From assembly GCA_009712635.1 (NCBI GenBank), contig WASS01000020.1, forward strand, positions 372,001 to 436,000: a DNA stretch of 64,000 nucleotides, in the 5' to 3' direction. A program made the translations under genes and the position numbers. Each line of letters opens with the position of its first letter. Position 1 is the stretch's first letter. This DNA comes from Hungatella sp. (GTDB lineage: Bacteria > Bacillota > Clostridia > Lachnospirales > Lachnospiraceae). The notes below the pieces were generated by a model. It worked only from the letters and a program-made list of their open reading frames with translations. It did no database searches and was not told where the DNA came from. This document shows, piece by piece, positions 52,705 to 61,736 of the stretch.

Positions 52705-53845
52705 AAATTTCTACTTTGGGAGAATCCTGTGCCGAAACAATGCAAACCCAGGTTTTCCCCTGGTTCAGGATGATCTCGTTATTCTCCATATCGTAATAAT
52801 GTGTGGGCCCGAATTCTCCATCCTTAGACCATTTCACCGGAATAGCCCGGCCCCCGGTCACATACATTCCGAACGAATCATTGTGAACATTAATGTTAAG
52901 ATATTCGGTTGTTGCATAATGAGCAGAGGGACAATACTGCAGTATGATATTCTTCACTTTGATCTGACCTTCGTCTCCCTGATGAGCTTTTCCATACTGA
53001 TATCTGTAATAAAGCCCGTCATCCTCATGATACTCAAACCATGGCTTGTTATAAACATAGCCAGGATAAACCTTATAAGCATCCTTTACATTCTCTGCAT
53101 GTTCTAAGGTTACCTCTTTACCTGTTTTGGCAAACCGGTAGTGTCCCTTATATTCAGAATTATATTCCTTTTTAAAGCCCAGCTTTTCTATGGACTTGTT
53201 TAAACGGTCTCCGCTGGTATAGGCATTATGAGGCGATTTCCGGTCAGAAGAACGAAAATATGCCACAGAACCAATGGCCTCAAGACCATTGATATGATCT
53301 AAGTTGGACAAATAAGGTTTAGCAAAGGTGCTCTGCCCGAAATGGGCATAAACAGCATCAAATTCACGTGCAAAGTATGTATAATATGTCCGGCAGCTTC
53401 TGACCGAACCGATTCTTTTAAGATTATCATAATCTTCTATAATAGCCATATACCGGTTCATTCCGCCTTCTACCGGAGCTTCATAAACAACTCCTGCACG
53501 ATTGATTCCATATTGAGGCAAAGCCTCCTTATCATTGCTCATCATCACCGCTACCGGTCTCCGGTTTCCGATTGATGCATCCACCATCTCCCCGGTTAAG
53601 TAACTGCGGATTTTTCCATCTTTTTCGATACGTTCTTCATTGGTATAGTATTCACCGGATTCAGTCTCTTCACCGGAGGATTGCTCTGTACTGCTGTTTA
53701 TGCGGATCTCTTCTGTCGATTGTTCTTTCTGTGATTCTGACTGCAGATTTGTAACAGATACTTCCTCGTATTTTTTACTGCAGCCAGTTAACAAGGCAGC
53801 AGACAGCATTCCTATTGCAAAACCAAACCATACCCCTTTTCTCAT
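52691..53845 (-). CDS. DUF3048 lipoprotein (YerB-like)
   Basis: 384 aa. Lipoprotein signal with lipobox LTGC (Cys22), a Ser/Glu-rich linker (about 30-70), then the DUF3048 domain: NRRPVAVMMSNDKEALPQ, YEAPVEGGMNRYMAI, GSVRSCRTYY and the C-terminal part ending FVCIVSAQDSP-like (here TWVCIVSAQDSP). Surface-anchored, function unknown. Overlaps the end of ybeY by four bases. Confidence 0.88.
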   Translation of the reverse strand: MRKGVWFGFAIGMLSAALLTGCSKKYEEVSVTNLQSESQKEQSTEEIRINSSTEQSSGEETESGEYYTNEERIEKDGKIRSYLTGEMVDASIGNRRPVAVMMSNDKEALPQYGINRAGVVYEAPVEGGMNRYMAIIEDYDNLKRIGSVRSCRTYYTYFAREFDAVYAHFGQSTFAKPYLSNLDHINGLEAIGSVAYFRSSDRKSPHNAYTSGDRLNKSIEKLGFKKEYNSEYKGHYRFAKTGKEVTLEHAENVKDAYKVYPGYVYNKPWFEYHEDDGLYYRYQYGKAHQGDEGQIKVKNIILQYCPSAHYATTEYLNINVHNDSFGMYVTGGRAIPVKWSKDGEFGPTHYYDMENNEIILNQGKTWVCIVSAQDSPKVEIYGKQ

Positions 53846-54339
53846 CTTACGTATCCCCTCCGGCTTAAAATTTCTTCCTGCTTTTGTTCCATCACAAGGC
53901 GCTCTTCATCCTGCATATGGTCATAACCGAATAAATGCAGCATGCTGTGAGCAATTAAAAATGCCATCTCCCGTTCTATGGAATGCCCGTATTTTTCTGC
54001 CTGCTCCTCAACCTTATCAACAGAAACCACAATATCTCCCAGAAGGAGCTCTCCTGTCTCCGGGTTAAATGAATCAAAGGATTCCTCTTCCAGATGATCA
54101 AAATCAGATGGTGATTCATATTCAATCATGGGAAAGGAAAGTACATCTGTAGGACTGTCAATGTTTCTGTATTCCTGATTGATCTGTCGGATATCTTCGT
54201 TATCAGTAATCAAGACATTAATCTCTGCCTCATAAGGGCAGTTTTCATAGTCTATGGCTTCCTCTGCTACACTGGTTATAATCTCTTCATAGGGAATTTT
54301 CAGCTTTTTCTCCGCTTCGTATTCTATATTAATCGTCAT
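53842..54339 (-). CDS. ybeY: endoribonuclease YbeY (16S rRNA maturation)
   Basis: 165 aa. Zinc motif HSMLHLFGYDH with His131, His135 and His141; NQEYRNIDSPTDVLSFP is the other family signature. Processes the 3' end of 16S rRNA and takes part in ribosome quality control. Overlaps phoH upstream by 11 bases, a conserved pair. Confidence 0.95.
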   Translation of the reverse strand: MTINIEYEAEKKLKIPYEEIITSVAEEAIDYENCPYEAEINVLITDNEDIRQINQEYRNIDSPTDVLSFPMIEYESPSDFDHLEEESFDSFNPETGELLLGDIVVSVDKVEEQAEKYGHSIEREMAFLIAHSMLHLFGYDHMQDEERLVMEQKQEEILSRRGYVR

Positions 54340-55345
54340 AATGTGCCTTTCTTCCTGTGACTGGTTTCACTTTTCTGTCACTGGTCTTTTTCTTTGACTC
54401 AAATTCATCATAAGCCTGTACAATTTTTTGAACCAGCGGATGGCGGACTACGTCACTGCTGGTCAGCTGGCAAAAGCTGATATCATCAATTTTCTTTAAG
54501 ATTCTCATGGCCATATCAAGACCTGAAACAGCTCCTGCCGGAAGATCCTTCTGGGTCTGGTCACCGGTAACAATCACCTTGGAACCAAAACCAATTCTTG
54601 TTAAGAACATCTTCATCTGGGCTGGCGTGGTGTTCTGAGCCTCATCAAGGATAATAAATGCGTTATCCAGAGTTCTGCCGCGCATATAAGCCAGAGGAGC
54701 CACCTCAATCAGCCCCTTTTCTGCATTGTGGAGATAGCTTTCAGCACCCATGATCTGATAGAGCGCATCGTAAAGCGGTCTTAAATAGGGATCGATCTTA
54801 CTTTGAAGATCACCGGGCAGAAAACCCAGCTTCTCCCCGGCTTCAATTGCAGGTCTGGTCAAAATAATTCTGTTTACCTCACCGTTTTTAAACGCCTGAA
54901 TTGCCATCGCCATGGCCAGATAAGTCTTACCGGTTCCGGCCGGACCGATTCCGAATACCACCATCTTTTTTCTGATCTGATCTACATACTGTTTCTGTCC
55001 CAGAGTCTTTGGCTTAACCGGTTTTCCGTTAATGGTTCTGCATATAATGTCCTTATCTATCTCAAGAATCTGATTGTCGCTTTCTGTAAAGGAAAGGGAA
55101 AGAGCATAATCCACATTCTGCTCTGCGATCACATTCCCCCGTTTGGAAAGCTCAATCAGATTGCTGAATACACTTTTTGCTCTTTGTACCATCTGTTCCG
55201 GACCGATAATTTTAAGTGCTCCATCCCTGGCAATCATGGTAACATGAAGGGTCCGTTCTATTTTTTTCAAGTAGCTGTCAAATTGTCCGCATACATTCTT
55301 CTCGTGTTCAATGGGGATATCTATGATAGTTTCAATTACGCTCAT
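54329..55345 (-). CDS. phoH: PhoH-family ATPase
   Basis: 338 aa. N-terminal KH-like region, then a P-loop domain with Walker A GPAGTGKT (134-141), Walker B AFIILDEAQN and TGDQTQKDLP. Predicted RNA-linked ATPase; usually adjacent to ybeY. Start 55345 overlaps yqfD by 14 bases. Confidence 0.93.
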   Translation of the reverse strand: MSVIETIIDIPIEHEKNVCGQFDSYLKKIERTLHVTMIARDGALKIIGPEQMVQRAKSVFSNLIELSKRGNVIAEQNVDYALSLSFTESDNQILEIDKDIICRTINGKPVKPKTLGQKQYVDQIRKKMVVFGIGPAGTGKTYLAMAMAIQAFKNGEVNRIILTRPAIEAGEKLGFLPGDLQSKIDPYLRPLYDALYQIMGAESYLHNAEKGLIEVAPLAYMRGRTLDNAFIILDEAQNTTPAQMKMFLTRIGFGSKVIVTGDQTQKDLPAGAVSGLDMAMRILKKIDDISFCQLTSSDVVRHPLVQKIVQAYDEFESKKKTSDRKVKPVTGRKAHYDD

Positions 55346-56576
55346 TTGAATTATTTGTCTCCTCCGGTTCCTCAGTTGTCTGCATCTCCAGTGCTTGCTG
55401 TTTTCCTAATGGTTCTTCCGTCACAAAATCCATGGTAACCCGGCACAAAGATTCATTATCTAGTATTTTAACATGATTTTCCAGAATTTGTACCCCCTTT
55501 TCCAATAATTTTTTCTGGAAGTTCTGATTCATCTGATCAGACAGTTCTTTCTTCTCTTCTTCTGTGTAAGGACGTTCATATGATATATATTCTTTCCCGG
55601 TTATCCTGCCCACATAGATGGGTAAATAAAAATTTTCAAATAAATGAAGCTGGGTTTCCTCCATGGTACGTTTCCACGAGGTTCCTTCCGGTCTTGGTCT
55701 CATAAGAAGAAATGAAAACTTAAATGCTTTTACATATCGTCCTTTTCTCACTTTTCCTGTCTCTACATCAATGGTTTTAAAAAGAGGAATATTCCTGTTA
55801 TAATGATACTCCGTTCTTGCCGTAATATCCCCGTCAGAGTGTACATAATGGGTATTCACAATTTCTTCATTATCTCCGATGATGGGAAGTGTACCGCTGA
55901 CCAGCACATCTCCGGCTTTCACCTGATCCCCGATTTTCACCTGGGGAACTCCGCTTCTGACAATCATGGAGGTGATCGTGCCGTCTTTCTGGGCAACAAG
56001 ATCACAGGGAGTTTCATCCCTGACCGGAATATCAGAGAGCACCTCGTTTTCTTTTATCTTAACCAAAAGTCTGGTACCTGATACCCTTGCAGAAACCCAG
56101 GTGATCTCCGGAAAACGGGTTCTTAGAGATTCTTCCAGCACATCACAGTCAATTTTAGATTTTTTCATTCCATAACGGATCTCCTCTGATTCACAGAACT
56201 TCAAAAGAGTGTCGTATGTATACATCTGATTTCCATCAAATTCAATATCCCAGATAAACAGGGAAAGAGCATAAAGAATCATGAGAAAGCCCAAAAATCC
56301 AGCTGCATAAAATTTTCTTCTTCGGTTTCGGTATAAAAAAAAAGGAAGTCCAAACTTTTTCAAAATTCTAAGTCTGACCTTCGATTTACGGACAAGAGGC
56401 TTGATTTTACGAAATCCCGGTACCGTAATAAAAAACCGGTATGTATGACCAATATGAAATACATCCCAAACCTCTATTTCATGTGCGCTGCACATATTAA
56501 AAAAGCGCTCCGGAGAAAAACCGGTCATCTCAACTAAAAGATATCCAAAAAAGCGATGATTCAACCATATAAGCAC
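55332..56576 (-). CDS. yqfD: sporulation protein YqfD
   Basis: 414 aa. Cytoplasmic N-terminus, one membrane helix at about 91-110 (YAAGFLGFLMILYALSLFIW), then an outside domain with WVSARVSGTRLLVKIKENEV and PVRDETPCDLVAQKDGTI. Spore-specific protein family in Firmicutes, role unclear. GTG start at 56576 with GGAGGTG upstream. It follows yqfC, as in other spore formers. Confidence 0.9.
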   Translation of the reverse strand: MLIWLNHRFFGYLLVEMTGFSPERFFNMCSAHEIEVWDVFHIGHTYRFFITVPGFRKIKPLVRKSKVRLRILKKFGLPFFLYRNRRRKFYAAGFLGFLMILYALSLFIWDIEFDGNQMYTYDTLLKFCESEEIRYGMKKSKIDCDVLEESLRTRFPEITWVSARVSGTRLLVKIKENEVLSDIPVRDETPCDLVAQKDGTITSMIVRSGVPQVKIGDQVKAGDVLVSGTLPIIGDNEEIVNTHYVHSDGDITARTEYHYNRNIPLFKTIDVETGKVRKGRYVKAFKFSFLLMRPRPEGTSWKRTMEETQLHLFENFYLPIYVGRITGKEYISYERPYTEEEKKELSDQMNQNFQKKLLEKGVQILENHVKILDNESLCRVTMDFVTEEPLGKQQALEMQTTEEPEETNNSNERN

Positions 56577-56601
56577 GTAATTACACCTCCATTATTCCCG
56601 G

Positions 56602-56868
56602 TTAATCAAATTCCAGGGACTTAATGTAACCGTTAATTTTCATTTCCTCATTGGTGTAATACTCGATCATCAGGCGGCTTCCACCGATGATAACCCGGCA
56701 GTTTTTTGCCTGAATCTTGATTAAACAGTCGGTATATAAAATAATACTTCTGTAATTTTCGATCACAACACTATGGCGGCCCAAAAACGACACAAGCACC
56801 TCTCCAAGAACCACATCCTTTGGAAGTCTTAAGGCGGAAGCTGCTTTTACCTTTGTTTCCTCCAGCAT
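56602..56868 (-). CDS. yqfC: sporulation protein YqfC (YabP/YqfC family)
   Basis: 88 aa from ATG 56868 (GAGAGG upstream); a TTG at 56913 would lie inside the predicted promoter and is rejected. LPKDVVLGEVLVSFLGR, VIENYRSII and INGYIKSLEF match YabP/YqfC proteins. Made in the mother cell in B. subtilis. First gene of the yqfC-yqfD-phoH-ybeY series, behind a sigma-E-like promoter. Confidence 0.88.
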   Translation of the reverse strand: MLEETKVKAASALRLPKDVVLGEVLVSFLGRHSVVIENYRSIILYTDCLIKIQAKNCRVIIGGSRLMIEYYTNEEMKINGYIKSLEFD

Positions 56869-56902
56869 GACTTTTTCGCCTCTCTCTGATTTCTTCTTTT
56901 CT

Positions 56903-56931
56903 ACTATATGCAATCGAGACAGGGAAAATTC
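56903..56931 (-). promoter_or_regulatory. candidate sigma-E-type promoter of yqfC
   Basis: GAATTTT (56925-56931), 14-base spacer, CATATAGT (56903-56910), minus strand, close to the mother-cell sigma-E consensus (KMATATT, 14-15, CATACAnT). No sigma-A promoter is seen. Family knowledge (yqfCD are sigma-E genes in B. subtilis) supports it. Confidence 0.5.
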
Positions 56932-56950
56932 TATCGCTCATAAAAAGACG

Positions 56951-56982
56951 AAAAAACCCCTGGTCACGAAAAGAGACCAGGG
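56951..56982 (-). terminator. terminator of rpsU
   Basis: 8-bp stem CCCTGGTC / GACCAGGG with a 9-base loop, then GTTTTTTCG on the minus strand, 17 bases after the rpsU stop. Confidence 0.85.
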
Positions 56983-56998
56983 ATTCATCTTTTAAGAA

Positions 56999-57175
56999 TT
57001 AGTTATATTTACGTTTTCTTGCAGCTTCAGACTTTTTCTTACGTCTTACGCTTGGCTTTTCGTAATGCTCTCTCTTACGAATTTCCTGCTGGATACCTGC
57101 TTTTGCACAGTTTCTTTTGAATCTGCGTAAAGCGCTATCTAAGCTCTCGTTGTCTTTAACGATTACATTTGACAT
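56999..57175 (-). CDS. rpsU: 30S ribosomal protein S21
   Basis: 58 aa, strongly basic: [19 protein letters not shown], then [20 protein letters not shown] and a Lys/Arg-rich tail ending RKRKYN. Standard bS21 sequence and size. Small-subunit protein at the mRNA exit region, involved in initiation. Monocistronic: promoter at 57252-57279, terminator at 56951-56982. GGAGGGAGG lies about ten bases before the ATG. Confidence 0.97.
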   Translation of the reverse strand: MSNVIVKDNESLDSALRRFKRNCAKAGIQQEIRKREHYEKPSVRRKKKSEAARKRKYN

Positions 57176-57196
57176 AGCTCACACCTAACCTCCCTC

Positions 57197-57225
57197 CAGT
57201 TGTGTACTTGTGCATAATACAACTG
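57197..57225 (-). other. hairpin in the rpsU leader
   Basis: CAGTTGT / ACAACTG stem (57219-57225 with 57197-57203) with a 15-base loop, abutting the S21 ribosome binding site. A possible control or stability element. Confidence 0.4.
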
Positions 57226-57251
57226 TTTGGGTATTTTATAGCACTGATATG

Positions 57252-57279
57252 ATTATAGCATAATTCTGCCATACGTCAA
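57252..57279 (-). promoter_or_regulatory. sigma-A promoter of rpsU
   Basis: TTGACG (57274-57279), 16 bases, TATAAT (57252-57257) with an extended TGC, minus strand. Confidence 0.85.
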
Positions 57280-57315
57280 GAAAAATTTTTTATATTTTTT
57301 CAATTAATCCTGCTA

Positions 57316-59955
57316 TTAATTCAGTTGTTCAGCCACTACTTCAGCTACTTTGGATAAGCATGCATCTACTCCTGCCGGATTCTTTCCGCCAGCCTGAGCC
57401 ATATTTGGACGTCCGCCGCCGCCTCCTCCTACAAGGGAAGCAATGGCTTTAATCAAGTTGCCTGCATGGGCTCCTTTTTTCTGAGCCTCATCTGTAACAG
57501 CAGCCATTAAATTAACTTTTCCATCCTGAACAGATGCGATGACGATTACCCCTTCTCCCAGCTTGTCTTTTAACTGGTCGCCTAAGTTTCTAAGGCCATT
57601 CATATCCACATCAAGAACCTTTACAGCCAGGACTTTCATTCCCTTTACTTCTGTTACCTGATCCATAACATCTCCCAGGGAGTCATTGGCCAGCTTACTC
57701 TTTAACTTCTCGTTTTCAGAATGAAGAGCCTTGATCTCTTCCAGAAGAGATTCGATCTTTGCCGTCAGGGAAGCAGGTGTGGTCTTTGCAGTTTTTGCTG
57801 CTTCATGCAGAGTTAATTCTGTCTCTTTATAATAGTTCATTAAGCCGTCACCGGTTAATGCCTCGATTCTGCGGACACCAGCCGCAATACCAGTTTCTGA
57901 CAGGATCTTAAAGGATCCGATCACTCCTGTATTGGAAATATGAGTACCGCCGCAAAGTTCTGTTGAGAAGTCACCCATTTTTACTACACGGACACTGTCA
58001 CCATATTTTTCGCCGAATAACGCCATGGCGCCAGACTTTTTCGCCTCTTCCAGAGTCATGATCTCGGTCTGTACAGGAAGAGATTCTTTGATTTTTTCAT
58101 TCACAAGAGTCTCAACCTTAAGGATCTCCTCCGGTGTTAACGCTGAAAAATGAGTAAAGTCAAAACGAAGTCTGTCTCCGTCTACGAAAGATCCCGCCTG
58201 CTCTACATGGTTTCCAAGTACAGTTCTTAATGCCTTCTGAAGAAGATGAGTTGCACTGTGGTTCTTTCCTGTATTCTGACGATTCTTTTCGCATACCTTA
58301 CAGGTAACTTTATCACCGGTCTGAAGCATGCCTTTTACAACTCTTCCCACATGGCCGACTTTGCCGCCCTGAAGGTGAATGGTATCTTCTACTTTAAATT
58401 CTCCGGTTTCACAGACAATCACACCGGTATCCCCCTGCTGACCGCCCATGGTTCCGTAAAAGGAAGTTTTTTCCGTAACAATTGTTCCGGTTTCTCCGTC
58501 AGTTAAAGCTTCCACAAGATCACTTTCACTGGTAAGTGCAGTGATTACCGTATCACAAACCAGACTGTTGTAGCCTGTAAATTCCGTGGTAAGAGATGGA
58601 TCAATGGACTGATAAACCGTTACATCTGCGCCCATATAATTGGTGGTCTTTCTTGCGTTTCTGGCAGTCTCCCGCTGTTTTTGCATGGCTGCCTTAAAGC
58701 CTGCTTCATCCACACCAAACTGCTTTTCTTCCAGAATCTCAAGAGTTAAATCAAGAGGGAACCCATAGGTATCATAAAGCTTAAACGCATCCTCTCCGGA
58801 AAGAACCTTGATGCCTTTTTTTACCATATCCTCTTCCAGATCATTTAAAATGGCAAGACCCTGGTCAATAGTCTTGTTAAACTTATCTTCTTCCTGTGTA
58901 AGAACCTTTAATATCATGGCCTTTTTCTCTTCCAGTTCCGGGTAGCCATCCTTTGAAAGCTCAATCACAGTAGTCGATAAATCGGCAAGGAATTTGCCCT
59001 CAATCCCAATCAGTCTTCCATGACGGGCAGCCCTTCTTAAAAGACGGCGCAGTACATATCCTCTTCCTTCATTAGACGGCATAATTCCATCGGAAATCAT
59101 AAAAGTACAGGAACGAACATGATCGGTGATGAGACGGAGGGATACATCAACATCCCCATCCTTTTTATACTCTGTATTAGCAAGGGTTGCAACGCGGTTT
59201 AAAAGCGCTTTAATTGTATCTACATCGAAAATGGAATCCACATCCTGAACCACTACTGCAAGACGTTCCAGACCCATGCCTGTATCTATATTCTTCTGCT
59301 TTAATTCTTCATAGTTTCCCTGACCGTCGTTCTCAAACTGGGTAAATACGTTATTCCATACTTCCATATAACGGTCACAGTCACAGCCTACGGTACAGCC
59401 TGGCTTTTTACAGCCATACTTTTCGCCGCGGTCATAATAAATCTCAGAACAGGGACCACAAGGACCTGCTCCGTGCTCCCAGAAGTTATCTTCCTTACCA
59501 AACCGGAAGATACGTTCTGGCGCAATACCGATCTCTTTGTTCCAGATCTCAAATGCTTCATCATCGTCTAAGTATACGGAAGGATACAGCCTGTCCGGAT
59601 CCAGTCCGACTACCTCTGTTAAAAATTCCCATGACCAGTGAATTGCTTCATTCTTAAAGTAATCTCCGAATGAAAAATTGCCAAGCATCTCAAAAAATGT
59701 GCCATGGCGGGCAGTCTTGCCAACATTCTCAATATCACCGGTTCTGATACACTTCTGGCAGGTTGTTACTCGTTTTCTTGGAGGAATCTCCTGACCTGTA
59801 AAATAAGGTTTTAAGGGTGCCATACCCGAGTTGATCAATAACAAGCTGTTATCATTATGTGGAACCAGGGAGAAGCTTTTCATCGCTAAATGTCCCTTAC
59901 TCTCAAAGAATTCCAGGTACATTCTCCTCAGTTCATTCACACCGTAGTTATTCAC
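57316..59955 (-). CDS. alaS: alanyl-tRNA synthetase
   Basis: 879 aa, full length. Catalytic domain with NNYGVNELRRMYLEFF at the start, LVPHNDNSLLLINSGM and GCDCDRYMEVWN; editing domain with HSATHLLQKAL and the Cys in CGGTHISNTG (both His motifs and the Cys for metal binding present); C-terminal Ala-rich coiled part and the glycine-rich C-Ala segment GGGGGGRPNMAQAGG. Charges tRNA-Ala and clears Ser and Gly mischarges. GTG start at 59955 with GGAGG eight bases upstream. No T-box is seen. Confidence 0.97.
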   Translation of the reverse strand: MNNYGVNELRRMYLEFFESKGHLAMKSFSLVPHNDNSLLLINSGMAPLKPYFTGQEIPPRKRVTTCQKCIRTGDIENVGKTARHGTFFEMLGNFSFGDYFKNEAIHWSWEFLTEVVGLDPDRLYPSVYLDDDEAFEIWNKEIGIAPERIFRFGKEDNFWEHGAGPCGPCSEIYYDRGEKYGCKKPGCTVGCDCDRYMEVWNNVFTQFENDGQGNYEELKQKNIDTGMGLERLAVVVQDVDSIFDVDTIKALLNRVATLANTEYKKDGDVDVSLRLITDHVRSCTFMISDGIMPSNEGRGYVLRRLLRRAARHGRLIGIEGKFLADLSTTVIELSKDGYPELEEKKAMILKVLTQEEDKFNKTIDQGLAILNDLEEDMVKKGIKVLSGEDAFKLYDTYGFPLDLTLEILEEKQFGVDEAGFKAAMQKQRETARNARKTTNYMGADVTVYQSIDPSLTTEFTGYNSLVCDTVITALTSESDLVEALTDGETGTIVTEKTSFYGTMGGQQGDTGVIVCETGEFKVEDTIHLQGGKVGHVGRVVKGMLQTGDKVTCKVCEKNRQNTGKNHSATHLLQKALRTVLGNHVEQAGSFVDGDRLRFDFTHFSALTPEEILKVETLVNEKIKESLPVQTEIMTLEEAKKSGAMALFGEKYGDSVRVVKMGDFSTELCGGTHISNTGVIGSFKILSETGIAAGVRRIEALTGDGLMNYYKETELTLHEAAKTAKTTPASLTAKIESLLEEIKALHSENEKLKSKLANDSLGDVMDQVTEVKGMKVLAVKVLDVDMNGLRNLGDQLKDKLGEGVIVIASVQDGKVNLMAAVTDEAQKKGAHAGNLIKAIASLVGGGGGGRPNMAQAGGKNPAGVDACLSKVAEVVAEQLN

Positions 59956-59973
59956 GTTACTGTCCTCCGTTTG

Positions 59974-60123
59974 TTATTTAGTCTCATTCGCACCAGCTGC
60001 GGCACTGGCGGCGTCTTTATGATCTCTGTATTTCTTTCCGCATACAATTCCTCCCCAGGAAATAAACAGGAAAAACAGGAATTTAATAGCGGTTCCCAGG
60101 AAACTTGCAAATATTTCTGTCAT
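59974..60123 (-). CDS. 49-aa single-span membrane protein before alaS
   Basis: ATG at 60123 with GGGAGG eight bases upstream, 49 codons, stop 19 bases before the alaS start. One membrane helix (AIKFLFFLFISWGGIVCG), then a short basic-to-polar tail (KKYRDHKDAASAAAG). A real gene is supported by the ribosome binding site and the hydrophobic pattern; the family is not recognised. Co-transcribed with alaS, so a housekeeping-linked membrane role is possible but not shown. Confidence 0.6.
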   Translation of the reverse strand: MTEIFASFLGTAIKFLFFLFISWGGIVCGKKYRDHKDAASAAAGANETK

Positions 60124-60228
60124 TATTTTTTCCTCCCGAAAGTTATTATAATATCGCTCATTTTATTATCCTATCACAAGGAATTTTATTTAGCAAGATA
60201 TTCATTTGTTATTTTTTTTACACAATAG

Positions 60229-60257
60229 AAAAAAGTACGGCAAAAACCGTACTTTTT
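60229..60257 (-). terminator. terminator after the LprI-like gene
   Basis: AAAAAGTACGG / CCGTACTTTTT stem around a 6-base loop, followed by T residues on the minus strand, nine bases after the stop codon. Symmetric, so it may work in both directions. Between it and the 49-aa gene (60124-60228) only AT-rich sequence is seen. Confidence 0.85.
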
Positions 60258-60265
60258 AGTTCCTT

Positions 60266-61111
60266 CTATGGAGAAAGAAATTCCTCATACTCTGTGATCA
60301 GGTCATAAGCTCTCTCTCTGGTGGATTCGGCGAGAGAAGCAGTATATTCCAGTTCTTCCAGAGAACCGCCGCTGTACTTCTTCGCAGCTTCCTCCGCTTT
60401 CAAATCCCTGTCTTTAATCCAGGACTGCTGTGATGCTTCCAGCTTTCTTTTTGAGTCTTCGGGCAGGCTTTCAGAAATCACCTCATATATGGTATTCTGC
60501 TCCCGGTTCCATAGCTTCAGTTCCTTGTCAGCCAGGGCCTTCATGGAATATGTGTTAGAGTCTGCAGAATCCTCTCTCATCTTTTTAATCTGGGCATCCA
60601 GCTCTTTGAAATGCTTTCTGAAATAATCGGCGCTTTCATCAGGAGCTGCCGCCTGAGCTGTCTTGGCCTTTGAATCCGGAGTAATCGGTGTAATGACTGG
60701 TTCCGGACCTACTGACTGGGTTTCACTTTCTTCGGATGGTTCTGTATCTCCTGCAGCCGGCTCTGCCATAAGTGCACGCTTCATCATCGGACCCTGGGTA
60801 TCCTGAAGCTGGGCAGTATCGCTATTCTCTTCAGAGGTGGTTGATTCCGAAGATGCTTCTGTTTCAACGACAGCTGATTTCTTCTGTACTTCTTTTTGCA
60901 TCATGATATCCGGAGAGATCTCCCGGACAGTATCGCTTCCTGCTGCTTTTTCTTCTTTTGAAAGCGGGCTGTCCTCGGAATATCCTGAAACTACGGAAGA
61001 ATTCGTTGTGCTGTCTTTACCATTTACAAAGCTGAAGGTAGCAAAGGTCACCAATATACCGATGACCAGTATACTTCCTATTACAAACCAAATCCCTCTG
61101 TTTCTATTCAT
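60266..61111 (-). CDS. membrane-anchored LprI-like (DUF1311) protein
   Basis: 281 aa. N-terminal membrane anchor (IWFVIGSILVIGILVTFATF), a long low-complexity Ser/Glu/Ala/Thr linker (about 35-165), and a C-terminal helical domain, about 165-281, with LDAQIKKM, LWNREQNTIYEVI and KLEASQQSWIKDRDLKAEEAA, the LprI pattern (Leu-x-Asn/Glu-x3-Tyr, then a Q-x2-W-x3-R-D motif). LprI proteins inhibit lysozyme in mycobacteria; whether this one does is unknown. Confidence 0.72.
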   Translation of the reverse strand: MNRNRGIWFVIGSILVIGILVTFATFSFVNGKDSTTNSSVVSGYSEDSPLSKEEKAAGSDTVREISPDIMMQKEVQKKSAVVETEASSESTTSEENSDTAQLQDTQGPMMKRALMAEPAAGDTEPSEESETQSVGPEPVITPITPDSKAKTAQAAAPDESADYFRKHFKELDAQIKKMREDSADSNTYSMKALADKELKLWNREQNTIYEVISESLPEDSKRKLEASQQSWIKDRDLKAEEAAKKYSGGSLEELEYTASLAESTRERAYDLITEYEEFLSP

Positions 61112-61235
61112 GACTTTTCATCCTAACATGATTTAATAAAATTACCATATCACAAATAAAAAAGAAAGAAAATAGGAAACTGGATTTAGTAAGAGATTGT
61201 AAGAGATATGTAAGTTTTATCACAACTTTATCTCT

Positions 61236-61715
61236 TTAGGAAATGCCTTCATCCGTAAGCAGATCATGTCCGTCAGCTGCACTGGTCGCCAGAACATCAC
61301 ACCTTTCATTCATCGGATGACCAGCATGTCCTTTTACCCAGTGAAAGGTTACCTGATGCATCTCTTTTGCCCTCAGCAGACGCTCCCATAAATCAATATT
61401 CTTTACAGGACCGCTCTTTCCTCTTTTCCAGTCATTTTTCACCCAGTTATCAATCCAGTGCTGGTTGAATGCATCTGTTAAATATTTGGAATCTGAATAC
61501 AGCTCCACCTGGCATGGGCGTGTTAACGCTTCCAGACCTATTATGGCAGCCATCAGCTCCATCCGGTTGTTCGTAGTTTTCACATATCCTGCAGACATGG
61601 ATTTTTCATGGAGCTGCCCTGCGGAATCTGTAAACTGCAAAATCGCGCCGTAACCTCCCGGTCCGTCAGGATTTCCTCTTGCAGCTCCATCTGTAAATAA
61701 TTGTACCTTTGTCAA
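61236..61715 (-). CDS. rnhA: ribonuclease HI
   Basis: 159 aa. DEDD metal site: Asp9 (FTDGAARGN), Glu53 (NRMELMAA), Asp75 (YSDSKYL) and Asp140 (ERCDVLA), with the catalytic-loop His in KGHAGH. Cleaves RNA in RNA-DNA hybrids. Follows the beta-CASP gene by 21 bases. Confidence 0.95.
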   Translation of the reverse strand: MTKVQLFTDGAARGNPDGPGGYGAILQFTDSAGQLHEKSMSAGYVKTTNNRMELMAAIIGLEALTRPCQVELYSDSKYLTDAFNQHWIDNWVKNDWKRGKSGPVKNIDLWERLLRAKEMHQVTFHWVKGHAGHPMNERCDVLATSAADGHDLLTDEGIS

Positions 61716-61736
61716 TTTCTCACGTTCTCCTTATTC

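Noticed and set aside
59956-60265. T-box or other leader regulator for alaS
   Set aside because: No T-box consensus or tRNA-like specifier stem; the stretch holds the 49-aa gene and a terminator.
61180-61220. Direct repeat gtaagagat between rnhA and the LprI-like gene
   Set aside because: Two short AT-rich copies only, no symmetry or promoter relation; likely chance.
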